Part shown: piece by piece, positions 45,539 to 56,138 of the stretch | Layout: each line of letters begins with the position of its first letter | Position numbering within the stretch: the first letter of the stretch is position 1 | Source: an uncultured Rhizobiaceae bacterium | GTDB lineage: Bacteria > Pseudomonadota > Alphaproteobacteria > Rhizobiales > Rhizobiaceae | Length of the DNA: 64,000 nucleotides | Direction: 5' to 3' | Assembly (NCBI GenBank): GCA_951813045.1 | Contig: CATOTF010000002.1 | Location: 3,782,001 to 3,846,000, forward strand | Position numbers and translations under genes: made by a program | The notes under the pieces: generated by a model | What the model was told of the DNA's origin: nothing | The model's database searches: none | What the model saw: only the letters and a program-made list of their open reading frames with translations

Positions 45539-47062
45539 TCAGTTGGTCGATAACGTGCGCCGCACTGCATCTTTCCAGCCTGTATATAGGGTGTTTCGTT
45601 CTTCATCCGACATATTTGCTTCAAACCGTTCGTCACGGGCCCAGGTTTTGGCAAACCCGGCTTCATCGGGCCAGATACCGGCTCTCGCACCCGCCAGCCA
45701 TGCAACGCCCAGCGCTGTTGTTTCCAGGATTGTTGGCCGGTCCACCGGTGCGTCGAGAATATCGGCGAGGAATTGCATGGTCCAATCCGACACCACCATG
45801 CCCCCGTCGACGCGCAATACGGTATCTTGCGCGCTGCCACCACTTGCCGCCCAATCGGCTTTCATCGCTTCCAGCAGGTCGCGGGTTTGATAACAAACCG
45901 CCTGGAGGGCAGCCTTTGCCAGTTCATTTGGCCCGGTCCCCCGCGTCATGCCGAAAATTGCGCCCCGTGCATCCGCATCCCAATAGGGCGCACCAAGGCC
46001 TGTGAAGGCCGGCACCATATAGACCGACTGTTCCTCATCCGCCTCATCGGCCATCGGGCCGCTTTGGCTGGCGTCTTCAAGAACTTTCAATCCATCCCGC
46101 AACCATTGCACGGTGGCCCCCGCCATGAAGATGGACCCTTCCAGAGCGTATGTCGTTTCGCCATTCAAACGATAGGCGATTGTCGTCAGCATTCGGTTTT
46201 TCGATGTAACAAGGTCAGTCCCGGTGTTCAGCAGTGCAAAACAGCCTGTGCCGTAGGTTGATTTAAACATGCCCGGTTCGAAACAGGCATTGCCAATGGT
46301 TGCGGCCTGTTGATCCCCGGCAACGCCATATACCGGGATTTCCGCCCCCAGAATATCTTTATCAACAATGCCAAAATCGGCGGCGCAATCCAATACTTCG
46401 GGCAGCATGCCAGAAGGGACACCCAATATCTCAAGCAAGGTATCGTCCCAGCAATTCTCGCCAATATTATACATGAGTGTACGCGCGGCATTGGTTGCGT
46501 CGGTCACGTGCCGCTTTCCGCCGGTAAGCCGCCAGATCAAAAATGTGTCCACCGTGCCAAAGATCAATTGCCCGGATTCGGCACCCGCACGGGCATCTTC
46601 GACGTTATCGAGTATCCAGCGCAGTTTTGTGCCGGAAAAATAGGGGTCCAGCAAAAGACCAGAACGGGCGGTGACGTCCTCTTCGTGGCCTTTCTCTTTT
46701 AACTCAGAGCAAAACTGCGATGTGCGACGGTCCTGCCATACTATAGCGTTGTGAACCGCTTTGCCGGTCTCCCGATCCCAGACCAGTGTGGTTTCCCGCT
46801 GATTGGTTATGCCAATTGCGGCAATATCATTTGCGGTAAGTTCAGCGTTGGACAGCGCATTTCGACAGACATTGATCACGCTTTCCCAGATTTCCTCTAC
46901 ATCATGCTCAACCCAGCCGGACTTCGGGAAATATTGGGTAAACTCCTGCTGCGCACTGGCAACGATCTTCTGATCAACATCAAATATAATTGCCCGTGAC
47001 GATGTCGTCCCTTGGTCAATCGCCAGAACATACCCACCGCTGTTTGATGCTGATGTCGACAT
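45539..47062 (-). CDS. glpK: Glycerol kinase
   Basis: 507 residues of the FGGY carbohydrate kinase family: [18 protein letters not shown] phosphate-1 motif, [20 protein letters not shown] and [11 protein letters not shown], with the FGGY family signature near [13 protein letters not shown]. It phosphorylates glycerol to glycerol-3-phosphate in the cytoplasm. ATG at 47062 is chosen because GGGAG precedes it by six bases; an ATG at 47098 would add 12 residues without support. It is divergent from the SDR gene. No glpF or glpD lies nearby. Confidence 0.94.
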   Translation of the reverse strand: MSTSASNSGGYVLAIDQGTTSSRAIIFDVDQKIVASAQQEFTQYFPKSGWVEHDVEEIWESVINVCRNALSNAELTANDIAAIGITNQRETTLVWDRETGKAVHNAIVWQDRRTSQFCSELKEKGHEEDVTARSGLLLDPYFSGTKLRWILDNVEDARAGAESGQLIFGTVDTFLIWRLTGGKRHVTDATNAARTLMYNIGENCWDDTLLEILGVPSGMLPEVLDCAADFGIVDKDILGAEIPVYGVAGDQQAATIGNACFEPGMFKSTYGTGCFALLNTGTDLVTSKNRMLTTIAYRLNGETTYALEGSIFMAGATVQWLRDGLKVLEDASQSGPMADEADEEQSVYMVPAFTGLGAPYWDADARGAIFGMTRGTGPNELAKAALQAVCYQTRDLLEAMKADWAASGGSAQDTVLRVDGGMVVSDWTMQFLADILDAPVDRPTILETTALGVAWLAGARAGIWPDEAGFAKTWARDERFEANMSDEERNTLYTGWKDAVRRTLSTN

Positions 47063-47126
47063 CGAATTCTCCCTTTGTTGGCTCGGACCCATATGCAAAG
47101 CCCTCTTCTTCGCCTAGATAACTTCT

Positions 47127-47897
47127 ATGGCGCAAAATACCAACACAGCAAACGAAGATAACGGGCGCAAAACACTGGTCCTGACCGGTGCCAGCCGGGG
47201 AATTGGCCACGCTGCCGTTCGTCGCTTTTCCAGCGAAGGATGGCGGGTCTTCACCCTGTCTCGGCAGGCGTTTGACGCCAATTGCCCGTGGCCGGAAGGG
47301 GCTGCCAATCATATTCAGGTTGATCTGGCCGACGCTGACAGCCTTGGGCTTGCGGTGGCCGACATTCGCAACAGGCTCGAAGAAGAAGGGGGCAGGCTCC
47401 ACGCGCTGGTCAATAACGCAGGTATTTCGCCGAAATTGGCGCAAGGGAAACGCCCCAATTCCATCGATACACCCATGCAGGTGTGGCGGCAGGTTTTTCA
47501 GGTCAATTTCTTTGCCCCCATCCTGCTGGCCCGTGGCCTGTTTGACGAACTCAATGCCGCCAAAGGAGCGATTGTGAATGTCACATCTATTGCCGGTGGC
47601 CGTGTTCACCCGTTTGCCGGAAGTGCCTATGCAACTTCAAAGGCAGCGCTTGCATCTTTGACCCGCGAGATGGCGGCAGATTTCGGGCCTCACGGTATCC
47701 GGGTCAACGCAATCGCGCCGGGGGAAATCGACACCACCATACTCTCTCCCGGCACCGAAGACATGATCAAAGACATTCCCCTCCAGCGCTTGGGGGAAAC
47801 GACCGAGGTTGCGGACACGATATTTTACCTGTGTTCCAACGCCGCAAGCTACGTCAACGGTGCTGAAGTGCATGTTAACGGCGGCCAGCATGTTTAA
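47127..47897 (+). CDS. SDR-family oxidoreductase
   Basis: 256 residues. The cofactor motif is [10 protein letters not shown], the structural motif NNAG, and the catalytic residues are Ser in NVTSIAGG and YATSKAAL (Tyr-x3-Lys). The C-terminal part has [12 protein letters not shown] and [13 protein letters not shown], the classical SDR pattern. Substrate unknown; classical members act on 3-ketoacyl or sugar/alcohol substrates. It lies five bases before mutM, a common arrangement for coupled expression. Confidence 0.88.
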   Translation: MAQNTNTANEDNGRKTLVLTGASRGIGHAAVRRFSSEGWRVFTLSRQAFDANCPWPEGAANHIQVDLADADSLGLAVADIRNRLEEEGGRLHALVNNAGISPKLAQGKRPNSIDTPMQVWRQVFQVNFFAPILLARGLFDELNAAKGAIVNVTSIAGGRVHPFAGSAYATSKAALASLTREMAADFGPHGIRVNAIAPGEIDTTILSPGTEDMIKDIPLQRLGETTEVADTIFYLCSNAASYVNGAEVHVNGGQHV

Positions 47898-47902
47898 ACT
47901 CG

Positions 47903-48799
47903 ATGCCTGAACTGCCGGAGGTTGAGACCGTTCGACGGGGCCTTGCCCCCGTCATGGAAGGCGCAATTGTCAAGAGGCTGGAATTGCGCCGCGCCAATCT
48001 GCGATTTCCTTTCCCCGATGACTTTCAAACCGCCGTTGAAGGTAAGCGCATTACATCTGTTGGCAGGCGCGCCAAATACCTTCTTGTCGATCTGGCAGAC
48101 GGCAATGTCATCATCATGCATTTGGGCATGTCCGGCTCTTTTAGAACCCAAGAAGAAACCACCTCCGATAAAACACCAGGCGATTTCCACCACGAGCGGA
48201 ACCGCCTTGAAGCCCATGATCATGTGACCTTTCATCTGAAAACGGCCAAAGGAAGCAGCGCTCGGGTCATCTATAATGACCCAAGGCGCTTTGGTTTCAT
48301 GTTGATGACCCCGCGCAACGCCCTTGATGATCACCCGATGTTTGAAAATCTCGGGGTTGAGCCGGTGGGCAACGCGCTAAGTGCGCAAGAACTTGCTTCA
48401 AAACTCATGGGTAGAACCTCTCCATTGAAAGCGGCACTGCTCGACCAGCGGGTCATCGCCGGCCTCGGCAATATATATGTGTGCGAAGCACTTTGGCGGG
48501 CGGGTCTTTCCCCCAAACGCCGCTCTTCAACGCTTGTCTTGAAGAGCGGGAGGCCAACAGAACGCGCCACTCTTCTTACAGACCATATTAAAGAGGTTAT
48601 CAGCGACGCCATTAAAGCAGGCGGTTCATCGTTAAAGGATCACGCGCAAACCGACGGGACGCTTGGTTATTTCCAGCATTCATTTGCCGTCTATGATCAG
48701 GAAGGCGAGGATTGCGCAAAGCCGCAATGTAACGGCACCATCTCGCGCATTGTACAATCGGGACGCAGCACATTTTATTGCGGTAAGTGCCAAAAGTAG
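47903..48799 (+). CDS. mutM: Formamidopyrimidine-DNA glycosylase
   Basis: 298 residues. It begins with [14 protein letters not shown]: Pro2 is the catalytic nucleophile and Glu3 the proton donor. The beta-elimination Lys is in [12 protein letters not shown]. The H2TH region is [20 protein letters not shown], and a C-terminal zinc finger has Cys pairs (EDCAKPQC...FYCGKCQK). It removes 8-oxoguanine and formamidopyrimidines from DNA. An insertion of about 15 residues near [13 protein letters not shown] is common in alphaproteobacteria. Confidence 0.96.
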   Translation: MPELPEVETVRRGLAPVMEGAIVKRLELRRANLRFPFPDDFQTAVEGKRITSVGRRAKYLLVDLADGNVIIMHLGMSGSFRTQEETTSDKTPGDFHHERNRLEAHDHVTFHLKTAKGSSARVIYNDPRRFGFMLMTPRNALDDHPMFENLGVEPVGNALSAQELASKLMGRTSPLKAALLDQRVIAGLGNIYVCEALWRAGLSPKRRSSTLVLKSGRPTERATLLTDHIKEVISDAIKAGGSSLKDHAQTDGTLGYFQHSFAVYDQEGEDCAKPQCNGTISRIVQSGRSTFYCGKCQK

Positions 48800-48805
48800 G
48801 TTGGA

Positions 48806-49060
48806 ATGACCCTTTATCGCCGATCAAAAAGCCTCGGGGTCGTCGTTAAGTCTGTCAATATGACAGGAGACACAATATGTGTGGACTTCTTCAAACGTCC
48901 TGACGGAACTTTTGGATTTGAAGAATACCGCCGCGATGTGGAGAGCAACGAAGGGTGGTTTCCAATCGGCTTTTATTCAGGCAACATCTATCCTTCGCTT
49001 GATGAGACCATCCAATCCGCATGTGACATTATTGGCTGGCTCGATGGTGAGATGGAATAA
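48806..49060 (+). CDS. Conserved hypothetical protein, 84 residues
   Basis: The core reads [38 protein letters not shown] without its own known domain, but such short proteins recur beside mutM in related bacteria as far as I recognise the pattern. AGGTTGGA immediately before ATG 48806 supports translation. It is encoded between mutM and the enoyl-CoA hydratase with short gaps (6 and 26 bp). Function unknown. Confidence 0.68.
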   Translation: MTLYRRSKSLGVVVKSVNMTGDTICVDFFKRPDGTFGFEEYRRDVESNEGWFPIGFYSGNIYPSLDETIQSACDIIGWLDGEME

Positions 49061-49086
49061 CACAATATACAACAACAGGACCGGCC

Positions 49087-49860
49087 ATGGGCTACGAAAC
49101 AATCAAAGTTGAAACCAAAGGCAAAGTCGGAGTCATCACACTCGACCGGCCCAAAGCATTAAACGCTCTTAATACGCAACTCATAGGTGAAGTCGTGCAG
49201 GCCGCCCAGGATTTCGATGCCAATGAAAAGGTCGGTTGCCTTATTATCACCGGTTCCGAAAAGGCGTTTGCTGCCGGTGCTGACATTAAAGAGATGCAAC
49301 CTCTTTCCTACATTGATGCCTTTGATCAGGATTTCTTTGCCGGTTGGGACGGGCTGACAAGAGTTCGCAAACCGGTGATCGCAGCGGTATCCGGCTATGC
49401 CCTGGGCGGAGGTTGTGAACTGGCAATGATGTGCGACTTTATTATTGCGGCCGACAGCGCAAAATTCGGCCAGCCTGAAATAACGCTGGGCGTCATGCCT
49501 GGCATGGGTGGGTCACAACGGCTGACACGGTTTGTCGGGAAATCAAAATCCATGGACATGTGCCTGACGGGCCGGATGATGAATGCCGAAGAAGCGGAAC
49601 GTTGCGGGTTGGTGTCCCGCGTTGTGTCATCAAACGACCTGATGGAAACCGTGATGGACGCAGCCGCCAAGATCGCGGATTTCTCGCAACCCTCCGTTGC
49701 CATGACAAAAGCCAGCGTTAATCGGGCTTATGAATCAACTTTGGCCGAAGGTGTATTGTTTGAAAGACGGCTCTTTCACTCCCTGTTCGCCACCGACGAT
49801 CAGGATGAAGGTATGAATGCCTTCATCGAAAAAAGAAGTCCTCAGTTCAGAAACCAATAA
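49087..49860 (+). CDS. Enoyl-CoA hydratase
   Basis: 257 residues of the crotonase superfamily. The oxyanion-hole motifs are [11 protein letters not shown] and [15 protein letters not shown]; the two catalytic Glu residues are in CELAMMCD (Glu) and [15 protein letters not shown] (Glu). It hydrates trans-2-enoyl-CoA in beta-oxidation. Length and motif spacing match the FadB1x/EchA mitochondrial-type enzyme, which often precedes rpsT in alphaproteobacteria. Confidence 0.93.
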   Translation: MGYETIKVETKGKVGVITLDRPKALNALNTQLIGEVVQAAQDFDANEKVGCLIITGSEKAFAAGADIKEMQPLSYIDAFDQDFFAGWDGLTRVRKPVIAAVSGYALGGGCELAMMCDFIIAADSAKFGQPEITLGVMPGMGGSQRLTRFVGKSKSMDMCLTGRMMNAEEAERCGLVSRVVSSNDLMETVMDAAAKIADFSQPSVAMTKASVNRAYESTLAEGVLFERRLFHSLFATDDQDEGMNAFIEKRSPQFRNQ

Positions 49861-49994
49861 GTAACGGTTGACGGCCTAAACCACCGGCACTATACCACCG
49901 CAAACTTTGCCTCTTACGAGAGCAATGCTTTCGTCTGCGCCTGCAAGGTGCGCAACTGGCACAGCACAAAATTTCGATACGGAAAGGGCTTTTC

Positions 49995-50258
49995 ATGGCC
50001 AACACATCATCGGCAAAAAAAGCCACTCGCAAAATGGCCCGCAAGACGGCCGTCAATAAATCCCGCCGCACAAACATGCGCGGCCAGTTGCGCCTGATGG
50101 AAGAAGCCATCACCGCGGGTGACAAATCCGCAGCACAGGCTCAACTCAAACTGGTACAGCCAGTTGTGATGAAATCAGCATCCAAGGGTATTATTCACAA
50201 GAATACTGCCTCCAGAAAGATTTCTCGCCTTTCTGCTCGTGTAAAAGCGCTCGGATAG
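49995..50258 (+). CDS. rpsT: 30S ribosomal protein S20
   Basis: 87 residues, Lys/Arg/Ala-rich and all-helical. It opens with [19 protein letters not shown] and ends with [22 protein letters not shown], both classic S20 segments. It binds the 5' domain of 16S rRNA. It is a single gene with the terminator at 50327 downstream. Confidence 0.97.
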   Translation: MANTSSAKKATRKMARKTAVNKSRRTNMRGQLRLMEEAITAGDKSAAQAQLKLVQPVVMKSASKGIIHKNTASRKISRLSARVKALG

Positions 50259-50326
50259 TAAGTTAAAAAGTACTATTGTAGATATATTTTAAATATTTAC
50301 TGAATATCATCTTTGAAGTTCAATCG

Positions 50327-50360
50327 AGACCGCAAGCCAAATGCATGCGGTCTTTTTTTT
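50327..50360 (+). terminator. Intrinsic terminator of rpsT
   Basis: AGACCGCA/TGCGGTCT 8-bp stem with an 11-base loop, followed by a run of eight T residues. It lies 68 bp past the rpsT stop. Confidence 0.88.
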
Positions 50361-51015
50361 GGTGCCTCAGCTGCCAACACGCATCACTGCAATCGCAACG
50401 GTATAATCTGTGAACGAGCTGATTATCCATCATTTTCATTAGAAAATGGGATTCATGAGCCAAAGCGACCGATTTCCGCTTACCAAATTATGACGTTTTT
50501 GTGTTCAATAAAACCTATATATTTCAACGCATTACAGAAGGTTGATTGCGACACACATTCCTCGAAAGGCGATTCTAGCCATGAATCAAGTGTCAATAGG
50601 GGGTAAGGCATAAAAAAATCCACTGCGGTCCCAATTTTCGGAATTTGGAGAAATCACCCTTAGACTCGGCTTGATTCAAAAGCATTTTTCAGAGCGAATA
50701 TTTTTTGCAACACGGTCGCATTTTTTTTATACAAGACAGGTCGCGCGAGATTCATCGTCACCATGGCTTGAACCCCTCAAAACCCTTGTATATGTTGGCT
50801 TCTGTAAGAATGGGAATTACGAATTACAACTTCGTGCTGTAGTAAATAGATAGTCGAACCGGTTGTAGTAGAAAACAAGTATCAATCATTAGATACATTG
50901 TGAATTCTTAGTTTTATGCGGCATCGCCGAGGGTTTATATTAAGCTTTCGGCATTTAGAAAATTTTTTGGAAGTTCAACCGACGGGCTGTTCCCGTCGAA
51001 AGGTATACTATTGCA
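50361..51015. other. AT-rich gene-free region before rhodanese gene
   Basis: 655 bp without supported genes. It contains one imperfect DnaA-box-like TTATCCATC near 50424, several A/T tracts (50700-50730, 50961-50970) and a hairpin CGACGGG/CCCGTCG at 50980-50998, right before the rhodanese gene. Its place between rpsT and dnaA makes it a candidate for part of the chromosomal origin, but no cluster of DnaA boxes was found. Confidence 0.3.
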
Positions 51016-51438
51016 ATGACCTATGGTGGCGACCTCTCTCCTGAACAATGTTGGGACATGTTGAGTGGTGGCGCGATACTGGTGGATGTGCGCACCCGTG
51101 CTGAATGGGCCTTCATTGGCCTTCCAAAATTAGACGGAGAGATGAAACCAATTGTCACGTTGGAATGGCAAGTTTTTCCGAATATGGCCGTTAATCACGG
51201 ATTTGACGAAACATTGAAAAATAAACTTGATCAAATGGGCGCTGATGAACAAACCAACATTTGTTTTCTGTGCCGCTCTGGCGTTCGCAGCCTTGCTGCA
51301 GCCAAGGCGATGACTGCGATGGGATATCCAAATACATATAACATTACTGGTGGGTTCGAGGGTGATCTCAACGGAAACCGCCATAGGGGAACATCAAATG
51401 GCTGGAAGGCGGCTGGTCTTCCCTGGCAACAAACTTAA
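51016..51438 (+). CDS. Rhodanese-like domain protein
   Basis: 140 residues, a single rhodanese fold. It has ILVDVRTRAEWAFIGLP, and the active-site loop CRSGVRS with the catalytic Cys that carries a persulfide. It ends NGWKAAGLPWQQ, the usual tail of this subfamily. It transfers sulfur or acts as a thiol carrier in the cytoplasm; the acceptor is unknown. It is close to dnaA but separated by 399 bp. Confidence 0.88.
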   Translation: MTYGGDLSPEQCWDMLSGGAILVDVRTRAEWAFIGLPKLDGEMKPIVTLEWQVFPNMAVNHGFDETLKNKLDQMGADEQTNICFLCRSGVRSLAAAKAMTAMGYPNTYNITGGFEGDLNGNRHRGTSNGWKAAGLPWQQT

Positions 51439-51837
51439 ACTTGTACTGTGTCTACGGCGTCCATCGAGATGGTCGACTGAATTAGATTAACTGGCCCAAA
51501 GCGTAGTGATGACGTTAGGGTATCTTAGGGTCATCACGTCGCACTGGGAAAAATCTCAAAACTGCGGAAATAACATGGGTAACAACCCAAACAGGAAATA
51601 AGAGCAATATGCTCATAACAATTATGGTCAAAGACCAAACTGGAGGCAGGCAAATGATGAAAATGGGGAATATTGGGAAGCCAGGGAACGTAGTCAGTAA
51701 TTGGGATCCATCCGAAACAACACACGAATAATCTGAATGTCGAATTTGGTCAGCGCATAAATTGCGGCTGACTTAGATACGGGGGCAAGCCTTTAGGCCT
51801 ATCTCTTCGATAAACTCAGACTTGTTACGGATGCAGA
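51439..51837. promoter_or_regulatory. dnaA upstream region with inverted repeat
   Basis: 399 bp, presumably containing the dnaA promoter and possibly origin elements. GTGATGAC at 51506-51513 is repeated inverted as GTCATCAC at 51530-51537. Between the arms, TTAGGG occurs twice ten bases apart. No perfect DnaA box was seen. Confidence 0.4.
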
Positions 51838-53574
51838 ATGGCAACTTCAGCTGGAAATCCAGAAAATAAAATTAATCAAGGGCCTTCAAAGGCTACAATT
51901 GGACAACAAAACAGACCGGTAAGCAGGGCTACAAAGGACAACTCTGGATCTGGCCGCACTTCGGTGCACGATGCAGTTGGGGGCAATAGACCTGTAAAAA
52001 CGATCAGCGCCTCTCAGGCCGGACCAACCGTCGGTGCTAAAGAAGTACAAAAATGGGAGCGCATCCTCGCTCAACTGAAAGCCCGCTTGGGTCAGGAGTC
52101 ATTTGCCAGCTGGTTTGGGCGCTGCCGTCTTGAAACAATATCAAAAAGTCAGCTCACTATTTCAGTACCAACAACATTTTTGAAAAGCTGGATCAGAACC
52201 CATTACAAAGAGATTTTGCTGGAACTCTGGCAAAAGCAATCACCGGAGATTCTGCGCATCGATATCGTCGTGCGGAGCGCTGTACGCGCCGCAAACAGCG
52301 AAAATGGTGAAGCAACCCCACAACCGAACCCTCAATTGGCCTATGCAACGGATATATCAGCAGGACAGACATCCATGGGCGCCAATATGGTTGATGGCAA
52401 GATTCAATTTACCAGTACCACATCAAATTCCATGACCATGAATAGAGATGGAGCAGTTGCTCGAAACACCCGTCTATCGAATAATCGCCGTAGTGGGGCA
52501 GTTGAAGGTGCTGTTGGATTCGCCGGGTCTCCCCTCGATCCTAATTTCACATTTGCAACTTTTGTTGAAGGCGCTTCAAACCGGATGGCCTGCGCGGCGG
52601 CGCGGTCTGTGGCCGAAGCCGATGGTGCGGCGGCCCGGTTCAACCCGCTTTTCATCCACGCTAATGTTGGCCTGGGTAAAACACATTTGCTGCAAGCCAT
52701 TGCTTGGGGCGCTAACGCCCGCAACAGCGGCATCAAAATCCTCTATCTCACTGCCGAGTACTTCATGTGGCGCTTTGCATCCGCGATCCGGGATTCCAGC
52801 GCCCTATCTTTCAAGGAAAGCCTGCGCGATATCGATCTACTTTTGATTGATGATATGCAGTTTCTTCAAGGCAAATCCATTCAACAGGAGTTCTGCCACC
52901 TGTTGAACGCCTTAATCGATAGCGCCAAACAGGTCGTTGTAGCGGCTGACCGTCCGCCGTCCGAACTTGAATCTCTGGATGCGCGGGTACGCTCACGGCT
53001 GCAGGGTGGCGTTGCCCTTGAGGTTAAATCTCCTGACCTGGAGATGCGCCAAACCATGCTGAACCTGCGTTATAAACACGCTCAAAAAGACGATCCAAAA
53101 CTGGATATTCCAAACGACATTCTGGATTTCGTTGCCGGCAAAGTCGCATCATCCGGCCGTGACCTTGAGGGAGCGTTCAATCAGCTTTTAATTCAACATC
53201 GCTTTTCCGAAGGCCCCGTTGAGGTCGAAGCGATTGAAAAAATGCTCGGGCACCTTGTACAGTCGGGCGAACAAAAGCGGGTTCGCATCGAGGACATCCA
53301 AAAGGTGGTGGCCCGGCATTATAATGTGTCGAAAAACGATCTTCTGTCGAACCGTCGCACACGCGTTATCGTACGCCCGCGCCAGATTGCCATGTATCTT
53401 TCCAAGATATTAACTCCGCGCTCATTGCCGGAAATCGGGCGGCGGTTCGGCGGGCGCGACCACACGACCGTTTTACATGCGGTTCGCAAGATCGAAAGCT
53501 TGCTGAGTGAGGACGATAAATTGTCACACGAAATCGAATTGCTAAAACGCCTCATCCACGAAATGGGCCAATAA
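51838..53574 (+). CDS. dnaA: Chromosomal replication initiator DnaA
   Basis: 578 residues. Domain I (~72-150) opens [17 protein letters not shown]. The AAA+ domain has Walker [12 protein letters not shown], Walker [11 protein letters not shown] and arginine-finger region RVRSRLQGG. Domain IV carries the DnaA-box-binding signature [15 protein letters not shown]. The first ~70 residues form an unusual polar low-complexity extension ([22 protein letters not shown]). ATG 51838 has GGATGCAGA before it; GTG at 51964 is an alternative start still upstream of domain I. It initiates chromosome replication. Confidence 0.95.
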   Translation: MATSAGNPENKINQGPSKATIGQQNRPVSRATKDNSGSGRTSVHDAVGGNRPVKTISASQAGPTVGAKEVQKWERILAQLKARLGQESFASWFGRCRLETISKSQLTISVPTTFLKSWIRTHYKEILLELWQKQSPEILRIDIVVRSAVRAANSENGEATPQPNPQLAYATDISAGQTSMGANMVDGKIQFTSTTSNSMTMNRDGAVARNTRLSNNRRSGAVEGAVGFAGSPLDPNFTFATFVEGASNRMACAAARSVAEADGAAARFNPLFIHANVGLGKTHLLQAIAWGANARNSGIKILYLTAEYFMWRFASAIRDSSALSFKESLRDIDLLLIDDMQFLQGKSIQQEFCHLLNALIDSAKQVVVAADRPPSELESLDARVRSRLQGGVALEVKSPDLEMRQTMLNLRYKHAQKDDPKLDIPNDILDFVAGKVASSGRDLEGAFNQLLIQHRFSEGPVEVEAIEKMLGHLVQSGEQKRVRIEDIQKVVARHYNVSKNDLLSNRRTRVIVRPRQIAMYLSKILTPRSLPEIGRRFGGRDHTTVLHAVRKIESLLSEDDKLSHEIELLKRLIHEMGQ

Positions 53575-53625
53575 AGCGATAACCTTTAGGATTGGCATAC
53601 GCCAAACACCAAATGGCCTATGAAA

Positions 53626-53647
53626 GATGGGGGAGAGTTCCCCCATC
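53626..53647. terminator. Hairpin in the dnaA-dnaN spacer
   Basis: Perfect 9-bp stem GATGGGGGA/TCCCCCATC with a GAGT loop. It is followed by CTCTTG rather than a T-run, so it may be an attenuator or mRNA processing element rather than a full terminator. Confidence 0.55.
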
Positions 53648-53799
53648 CTCTTGATTGAGACTAACAGTTCCTGCAATTTGCGGAACGGAGAGGACTTGTG
53701 CCGGGCTGCATTATTGTGTCCGCTTCACAATCCACATTATTGATTCGTCCAGCCGAGGGCACATTCGTTCCATCGGCCCAAACTGCGGAACACCAGACC

Positions 53800-54915
53800 A
53801 TGCGGGTAACACTAGAGCGCTCCAGTCTTCTAAAATCACTCAACCACGTCCAGCGCGTTGTCGAACGTCGTAATACGATTCCGATATTGTCGAATGTTCT
53901 GCTCAAGGCCGAGGACGGTGCATTGACGCTGAAGGCAACCGACCTTGATATAGAAATTACGGAAACAACAGCCGCCTCCATAGAGCAAACCGGCTCCACG
54001 ACCGTTTCCGCTCATATTCTCTACGACATCATCCGCAAATTGCCCGATGGTTCAGAAGTGATGATGGCGGTTAGCGATGATAATGGATTGAACCTGATCT
54101 CAGGCCGCTCTCAGTTCCGCCTGCAAATGCTGCCGGAAAGTGATTTTCCGGATCTGACGGCAAGTGAATTCAGCCATACGTTCCGCATGGCCTGTACCGA
54201 TTTCAAAAATCTGATCGACCGGACACAATTTGCCATTTCAACCGAAGAAACCCGTTATTATCTGAACGGCATTTATTTCCACACGGTAGAGGACGGGGGC
54301 TCCGTCATGTTGAGCGCTGTAGCGACCGACGGACACCGTCTTGCCCAGGCGCAGACAACCGCGCCGGACGGATCAAACGGCATGCCCGGCATTATCGTAC
54401 CGCGCAAAGCGGTCGGCGAAGTACAAAAACTGCTCGAAGACCCGGACGCGTCAGTCACCGTAGAATTATCGGATACGAAAATTCGCTTTACCGTCAATCA
54501 GGTTGTGCTGACGTCCAAACTCATCGACGGCACATTCCCCGATTACAACCGGGTGATCCCGACCGGCAACGATAAGGAGCTGATCCTGGATCGTGGAAGC
54601 TTCGCTTCTGCTGTTGATCGCGTTTCCACGATTTCATCCGACAGGGGGCGGGCCGTAAAACTATCCTTGTCCGACGGTCAATTGGTCCTGTCGGTCAACA
54701 ACCCGGATTCCGGATCAGCCGAGGAGGAAATCTCGGTTGGTTATTCCAGTGATGCCCTCGATATCGGATTTAACTCGCGTTATCTCCTCGACATCACCAA
54801 TCAGCTTTCCGCCGATGAGACCACATTCATGCTGGCCGACCCCGGATCACCGACCCTGATCCGTGAAAAAGGCCAGGAAGGTGCGCTCTACGTTTTAATG
54901 CCCATGAGGGTATAG
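53800..54915 (+). CDS. dnaN: DNA polymerase III beta clamp
   Basis: 371 residues, the usual clamp length. It opens MRVTLERSSLLKSLNHVQRVVERRNTIPILSNV, with three similar clamp domains and the C-terminal YVLMPMRV end. It encircles DNA and tethers polymerase III. The start is taken at 53800 because the family begins there; an open stretch back to 53698 is not conserved. It lies 225 bp after dnaA and 47 bp before recF. Confidence 0.97.
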   Translation: MRVTLERSSLLKSLNHVQRVVERRNTIPILSNVLLKAEDGALTLKATDLDIEITETTAASIEQTGSTTVSAHILYDIIRKLPDGSEVMMAVSDDNGLNLISGRSQFRLQMLPESDFPDLTASEFSHTFRMACTDFKNLIDRTQFAISTEETRYYLNGIYFHTVEDGGSVMLSAVATDGHRLAQAQTTAPDGSNGMPGIIVPRKAVGEVQKLLEDPDASVTVELSDTKIRFTVNQVVLTSKLIDGTFPDYNRVIPTGNDKELILDRGSFASAVDRVSTISSDRGRAVKLSLSDGQLVLSVNNPDSGSAEEEISVGYSSDALDIGFNSRYLLDITNQLSADETTFMLADPGSPTLIREKGQEGALYVLMPMRV

Positions 54916-54962
54916 GAAGGTCGGGTTCTCAACACCTTCCTAGATACCTACACTTTCCCATC

Positions 54963-56135
54963 ATGGATGAACGCCAAGCAACCCGTATCTGGATTGAAAC
55001 GCTCAAGCTCAATCATTTTCGCAATTACAGTTCCGCAAAAATCGAGTTTGACCAGCGCCACATTGTCTTAACCGGTGATAATGGCGCGGGTAAAACCAAC
55101 CTTCTTGAAGCAGTCTCCTTTTTGTCCCCCGGGCGCGGGTTGCGCAGGTCGTCCTATGACAAGGTCTCCCAATCTTTAACCAGCGACGACCCGCAGGTGG
55201 GAACCTGGGCAGTTCATGTTGCCATGAATGGGGCAGAAGGCCCTGTTGAAATCGGTACCGGATTACAGGCCGGGCCCAATGGGGTCGACAGCCAGCGCAA
55301 GGTTCACATCAATGGGGCTACAGCAAAAACCGCTGATACCCTGCTGGAACACGCCCGTGTCCTGTGGCTGACACCAGCGATGGACGGATTATTCACCGGC
55401 GCGTCCGGCGACCGTCGCCGGTTTCTCGATCGCATGGTGCTGGCCATTGACCCCGGTCACGGGAGACGGGTGGCGGATTTTGAAAAAGCCATGCGCAGCC
55501 GCAATAAATTGCTGGAAGATTCTTCCGCCCAATCCGCATGGCTCGACGGTTTGGAAATGCAGATGGCCGAAACCGCTGTCGCCATTGCCTTTGCCCGGGG
55601 CGAACTGATCGCACTCTTGCGCACCATTATCGCTAAATCCCCTTCCGACCCGGAAGCCATTTTTCCCAACGCGGATATCACCCTTGAAGGCCTGTTGGAG
55701 GAGCTGATGGTCACGGGAGCCGCCGCCGATCTGGAAGATAATTTCCGTGCTCATCTTGCTCGGAACCGCCCCCGTGACCGGGCCGCAGGACGTACTCTGG
55801 AAGGGCCTCACCGAAGTAATCTTGCCGTGCGTCACGGGCCTAAAAACATGGATGCGGCACTCTGTTCTACCGGCGAACAAAAGGCCTTACTAACCGGCTT
55901 GGTGCTCGCCCATGCGCAACTGGTCGGCACCGTATCTGGCATGACGCCTATTCTACTGCTCGACGAGATCGCGGCCCATCTTGATCGGGGTCGCCGCGCC
56001 GCCCTGTTTGACCTGATCGATACCATCGGCTGCCAGGCGTGGATGACGGGAACAGACCTCAACCTGTTTGAAGCGCTGGGCGAACGTGCGCAGTTTTTCA
56101 CAGTTGCATCCGGCAAGGTTGAGAATGCAGGATAG
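54963..56135 (+). CDS. recF: DNA replication and repair protein RecF
   Basis: 390 residues of the SMC-like ATPase family. Walker A is GDNGAGKTNLLEAVSFLSPGRG, the signature region is CSTGEQKALLTGLVLAHA and Walker B/D-loop is ILLLDEIAAHLDRGRR. RecF loads RecA at gaps with RecOR. The dnaN-recF arrangement is conserved; here the next gene is a ThiF-family protein rather than gyrB. Confidence 0.96.
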   Translation: MDERQATRIWIETLKLNHFRNYSSAKIEFDQRHIVLTGDNGAGKTNLLEAVSFLSPGRGLRRSSYDKVSQSLTSDDPQVGTWAVHVAMNGAEGPVEIGTGLQAGPNGVDSQRKVHINGATAKTADTLLEHARVLWLTPAMDGLFTGASGDRRRFLDRMVLAIDPGHGRRVADFEKAMRSRNKLLEDSSAQSAWLDGLEMQMAETAVAIAFARGELIALLRTIIAKSPSDPEAIFPNADITLEGLLEELMVTGAAADLEDNFRAHLARNRPRDRAAGRTLEGPHRSNLAVRHGPKNMDAALCSTGEQKALLTGLVLAHAQLVGTVSGMTPILLLDEIAAHLDRGRRAALFDLIDTIGCQAWMTGTDLNLFEALGERAQFFTVASGKVENAG

Positions 56136-56138
56136 CCT

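Noticed and set aside
50313-50853. Two short frames after rpsT
   Set aside because: They start inside or just after the terminator, have no ribosome-binding site and odd amino-acid composition.
50361-51837. Chromosomal origin with DnaA-box cluster
   Set aside because: Only one imperfect box was seen; the location is suggestive but the sequence does not support a call.
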